Assembly: GCA_013397435.1 (NCBI GenBank)
Contig: VZRG01002295.1
Coordinates: forward strand, 8,617 to 72,616
Direction of reading: 5' to 3'
Origin: Erythrocercus mccallii
Lineage: Eukaryota; Chordata; Aves; Passeriformes; Dicruridae
DNA length: 64,000 nucleotides
This document shows positions 60,564-64,000 of the stretch, in pieces (within the stretch, counting starts at the first letter, position 1; each line of letters begins with the position of its first letter). Both the position numbers and the translations under genes were made by a program. The notes below the pieces were generated by a model that worked only from the letters and a program-made list of their open reading frames with translations, made no database searches and had not been told where the DNA came from.

Positions 60564-60569
60564 ATAAAC
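60564..60569 (+). terminator. Polyadenylation signal AATAAA, proximal
   Basis: This is the first AATAAA after the GATA5 stop codon, 308 nt downstream. A T/GT-rich stretch (TATGTTTATT) follows within 30 nt, as expected of a cleavage site. Confidence 0.5.
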
Positions 60570-60646
60570 GCATCCCAGAATCTATGTTTATTCGCAGTGA
60601 TTTCTCCCTCCTATGACTCCACTGTGTGCAATTTACTCCACTTTCC

Positions 60647-60652
60647 AATAAA
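60647..60652 (+). terminator. Polyadenylation signal AATAAA, distal
   Basis: The signal lies in CCAATAAAAGACTG, about 390 nt past the stop codon. A GT-rich region (ACGTGG through TATGTTTTATTGG) follows within 70 nt. It is the likely major end of the GATA5 mRNA. Confidence 0.55.
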
Positions 60653-60679
60653 AGACTGTAAAAACATGGCACCAAATAA

Positions 60680-63600
60680 CTTAATTTTATTAAAATGTAA
60701 GCTACGTGGCCTGCCTTATGTTTTATTGGCCACAACAGGAAGAAAAGAGGAAAAAAAAAAAGAATGGTTGTTTTAAACATTTACTGTTTTATATTAAAAA
60801 TGATCATCTCTATAGAGTGTTAGCTTCTGAAGCGTTTTGCGTATCAACACTGAGCTGATGAGTCATACATTAAATAAACACGCTGCTCTTCCCTTTCCAG
60901 CTCCAAACAAAGAAGTTTTTATTATTATTTTAGGCAAACGACATGACAAAAATGGTCAAAATCTCCCAATAATAAAAGAATACTAAAGTGCTGGGTTTTT
61001 CTTTTGTATTTCCTGATTGGTTTAGATTTTGCCAAGTCTGAGCATTAGAAAATTAGAAGTTAGTCCTCCACAACTTAAAAGAAAGGCTTGAAGAACTGAA
61101 AAATAAGGGGTGTGTTGGAAGTGTAATTGTTTGAATCCAGTTTTGAGGATGTTTTGAGTGGAAGATTTCCACCTTTCAGCCATGCAGAGTAGATTACTTT
61201 TAAATTATTTTAATGAAGGCCAGGTAGAAAACAATTTCTTGGAGCTGAGCTGTAGCAAAAAATCTTCAGTGATGTAAAACCCACACTACACTTCCAAAAG
61301 CTGGCAGCAGCATGTTTCTGCAGCTTCTCAGAAGTGGGAAAGGGGGGTCCTAAGGAACCTGGGGATGAGGAATGGACCCTACTGAAGAGGAGAGATGGGT
61401 GGGAAATGAGGGGAGAGCAAGGCCATGAAGTTACTTATGGCCTACTTTATTTGCTATTTCTAAATAAAATCCCCAGCCTCGCTGTATGGCTATTTATGGC
61501 CAGGAAACTGTCAAGTAATAGTTCCTTAATATAGAAGTTGACCTGTCCAGGGCTTCCTGGAGCAACTCTTCCTCTTGTCAGAAGAGATGGATCACTTGAT
61601 TTTTATTATAAACAACAAGCTAAAGAGGATCAGGGAGAGTGAATCTGACATCAAGTCACAATTCAGCTGAGATGGAGGATGATGCTTCCCACCGTGCAAC
61701 CCTTGCTGGAGGAAAGGAGATGCTGCAGGCACTGGGGAGCCCTGGTGCCCTGCAGGGGCTGGTCTGTGCAGGCACCGTGGGGGTGGAAGCCACCCTTTTA
61801 CCAAAGCCCATAGATGAAAACTATCTTTAGAGGAGTATTTCTTGTGCCTCCAAAGCTTCATTAGCGTCCTGCTTGATGCCAAGCTCCAGTGCCAGGGCAA
61901 AGGCTGTCATGGAATGGCATCCCTCCAGCGCCAGGCCCAACATTGGCACACCGTGTGTGCAGGGCCAGGCTCTGACCATGGATCCACATCTCCACCGTTT
62001 GTTTTTCCACTCTCTGGCCAGCCAACATCCGCAGCAGAGCCAGGCAGAGCCAGGCAGCAGATAAGCCTGGGGCTGGAGGGATACCCCATCCCAAATCCAG
62101 CCCAGAGTGTGCCTCTGAGGCAAGGAAAGGGGTGAGGTGGCCCGAGCTCAGGTGACCTGCCAGAGGTGGCGTGTCAAGGGACAGGCTGGCAAGAGGCAGC
62201 AGAGTCCTGACCAGTGTTCCTGGGCAGCTCCCCAAACCCCAAACTTTGCAGGCAGAAAAAAAAATGGCAGCGCAGCAAAAGTCATGGCAAGATGATTTCT
62301 ATGGATGATGGCAGGGGGTCCTCGCTTTTTCATCTGCATGACCCCGAGGAGGAGTTATTTTAAAGGCAAACAGGGAGACCTAAACAATGCCAAGATGTTG
62401 ACACCAGTGGCTCCAGAGGTTTTATTTATTGCCTGTTGGTAACCGTCGGCCGAGAGTCAGGATGCTCCGGGGGCTGGTGACAGACGAAACGAGGCAGAGG
62501 GACAAGAAGTGAAACAACTGGGACATGTGTAATTTTTCCTTCCTGCTCACTCCCTGCCCTCACTGGGTGACATCATCCACAGTGTCGGTTTTCCACTTCT
62601 TGGGGGTTTCTTCCAATAGAGTAACACTGCTCTTTCTCTCCCTTTTCCAAGGCAGCAGCCACTCCTGCAGGCTCCTGTCCCTTGGTCTCCTCATGGCAGA
62701 GGCAACGTGTCTGTCCAGCCCCCTGGGAGAGAGGAAATTCCTTCCCTGCAGGGCTTTGCACCCACAGAGGAGCCAGCACCCCTGTGCAGGTCCCAGGCTT
62801 GCAGACCCACATCCAGGGGGATCTGTGCAATATTTAGCCATTCCCTCTCCAGCTGCCACTTTGAAGTCCTTCCCTAGGAGGTCCTCGTCCCTTTGTACCC
62901 CCTATTACATGGCAAAGAGGAGCATTTGCCCCAATAGGTGTGAACAAAAACCACGGGAAAGTTCAGATTCTCCCAGCCCATGCTGCATCCTCAATCCTGC
63001 TCCTACAGCCTCCTGGTGGCACAGCCCAGCTCAGCCCACACGGTTTGTCACGGGAATTTGAATGTTTGGGGTGGCAGTGGTGGAGCAGATCAGACACAGA
63101 ACTGAGGTGTGGGAGAAGCAGACCCTGCAGCTGGCCAGGGTACGGGCTCCCCCTGCAGCAGGCACTGTCCCACCCCTCCTAGCTCCAGCCAGGTTGGACC
63201 CTGCCCAGCAGCAGGGTCTGTGTCAATGTCTGTGCCATCAGCAGCTCTGTCACCTTCAGAGAACAGCCTTTACTTCTCTTTCCCAAACCTTTCTCAGCCC
63301 CCTTGGTATTCCCTCCCCTTCCCAGGCATGCGGTGTATTTGCTCTCCTGCAGGTCTGGTGGACAACTATTCTGTTTACTGCTGTTGTACAGCTGCCTCAG
63401 AACCATCAATTGCCTTTGTTCAAAGGTTGCCTGCCCAGATGATTTTACAACATGGCTGCAATGATTTGCTCCATTTTGCACTTTAAACTGATGCCACGGT
63501 GATTTCTACCAAGTCAGCTAGCGAGTAATGAAGCACTTGAGCCTATAAACACATGTTGTTCTTGTTTATGGTCATATTAATAGCACAATAAAATCATGGC

Positions 63601-64000
63601 TCACCCAAGCAGTTGCTTAAAAAAAAAAAAAAAAGAAAGAAAAAATATTTGTTTCATTTAGGTTTCTGCATGGAAAATGGAAAGTTGTGGTTTCATGTCT
63701 GCTGGACCCCCAAAGCCCCAGACTCTCTAATGGGGTGTCACTTATGCTGGAGCAAAGAACCATCATTTTCCCTGTGCTGCGCACAGAAATGTTCAGCACA
63801 ATTTGTGTGGCAGCTCAGCTGCCTCCTGGGCTCTGCAAATACCACCCAGCTGGCAGAGGGGTTTGAGTGTTCCTTGCACGAACCCTGGGGACACAGAGCC
63901 CCCAGGAGAAGCTGTGCTCTGAGTCCCTGCATTGGCTGCTTTGTGCCAGCTGGGGAACATGCCCACCATGGTTATGGGGCCATCAAACTTCCTTTCCTTG
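60680..64000. other. Downstream intergenic region, no gene recognised
   Basis: The first 600 bp are AT-rich and contain further AATAAA motifs (for example 60873) and one AP-1 consensus TGAGTCA (60859-60865). The rest is mixed unique sequence with no open frame resembling a known protein. In other vertebrates the next gene past the GATA5 3' end is RBBP8NL, but no exon of it was seen here. A poly(A)-like feature is at 63587-63634. Confidence 0.6.
63587..63634 (+). other. AATAAA followed by A16 run
   Basis: AATAAA (63587-63592) is followed 26 nt later by sixteen A residues (63619-63634) and an A-rich tail. The spacing resembles the 3' end of a reverse-transcribed mRNA or an internally primed transcript. 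No parent gene was recognised upstream, so it may be chance. Confidence 0.3.

Larger units (their letters stand above)
60257..60668 (+). other. GATA5: GATA5 3' UTR (end approximate)
   Basis: The UTR runs from the TAG stop to a cleavage site expected 10-25 nt after the AATAAA at 60647. A shorter form ending near 60590 could use the AATAAA at 60564. No repeats are present. Confidence 0.65.

Noticed and set aside
1..64000. tRNA, rRNA, CRISPR arrays, operons and endogenous retroviruses
   Set aside because: Nothing in the sequence supports any of these. The only transposon recognised is the CR1 fragment in GATA5 intron 4.

Overview
The window looks like bird nuclear DNA, and it carries one gene that I recognise with confidence: GATA5, on the plus strand, spread over about 12 kb from roughly 48.0 to 60.7 kb. 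I call it a bird for two reasons. The GATA5 introns are short, and the intron between the second zinc finger exon and the next exon holds a typical 3' end of a CR1 LINE, the dominant avian retrotransposon. The species cannot be fixed from this sequence.

Positions 1-44,600 contain no exon that I can recognise. They are mostly AT-rich, single-copy-looking DNA with few transposons. Within this desert are an isolated CpG island (about 5.65-6.25 kb), CpG-richer blocks (about 23.1-25.2, 26.1-26.55 and 30.5-30.9 kb), a 23-copy 19-bp minisatellite (30.07-30.51 kb), smaller tandem repeats, and several clusters of GATA, NKX2, T-box, forkhead/SOX and SRF-like sites. This is what one expects of the regulatory domain of a heart and endoderm transcription factor gene, but enhancer activity is inference only.

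Positions 44,600-49,600 form a broad CpG-rich domain over the GATA5 promoter, a probable non-coding first exon and the first coding exon. CpGs stay dense even where this domain becomes AT-rich (46.1-46.8 kb).

The GATA5 coding sequence joins six exons: 49047-49566, 51768-51934, 57363-57488, 58416-58503, 58970-59094 and 60101-60256. They total 1182 nt, giving 393 residues plus a stop. All junctions use GT/AG and keep the frame. The product has two GATA-type zinc fingers (C186-C210 and C239-C263), a basic tail after finger 2, and a C-terminus ending WCALALA as in human GATA5. Two polyadenylation signals follow at 60564 and 60647. The remaining 3.3 kb downstream shows no gene.

The most useful leads are a T-box pair flanked by GATA sites (9.9 kb), two NKX2/GATA clusters (11.1 and 38.9 kb), a triple GATA site in GATA5 intron 2 that suggests autoregulation, predicted upstream ORFs in the GATA5 leader, a G-quadruplex-prone repeat just inside intron 2, and the orphan CpG island.
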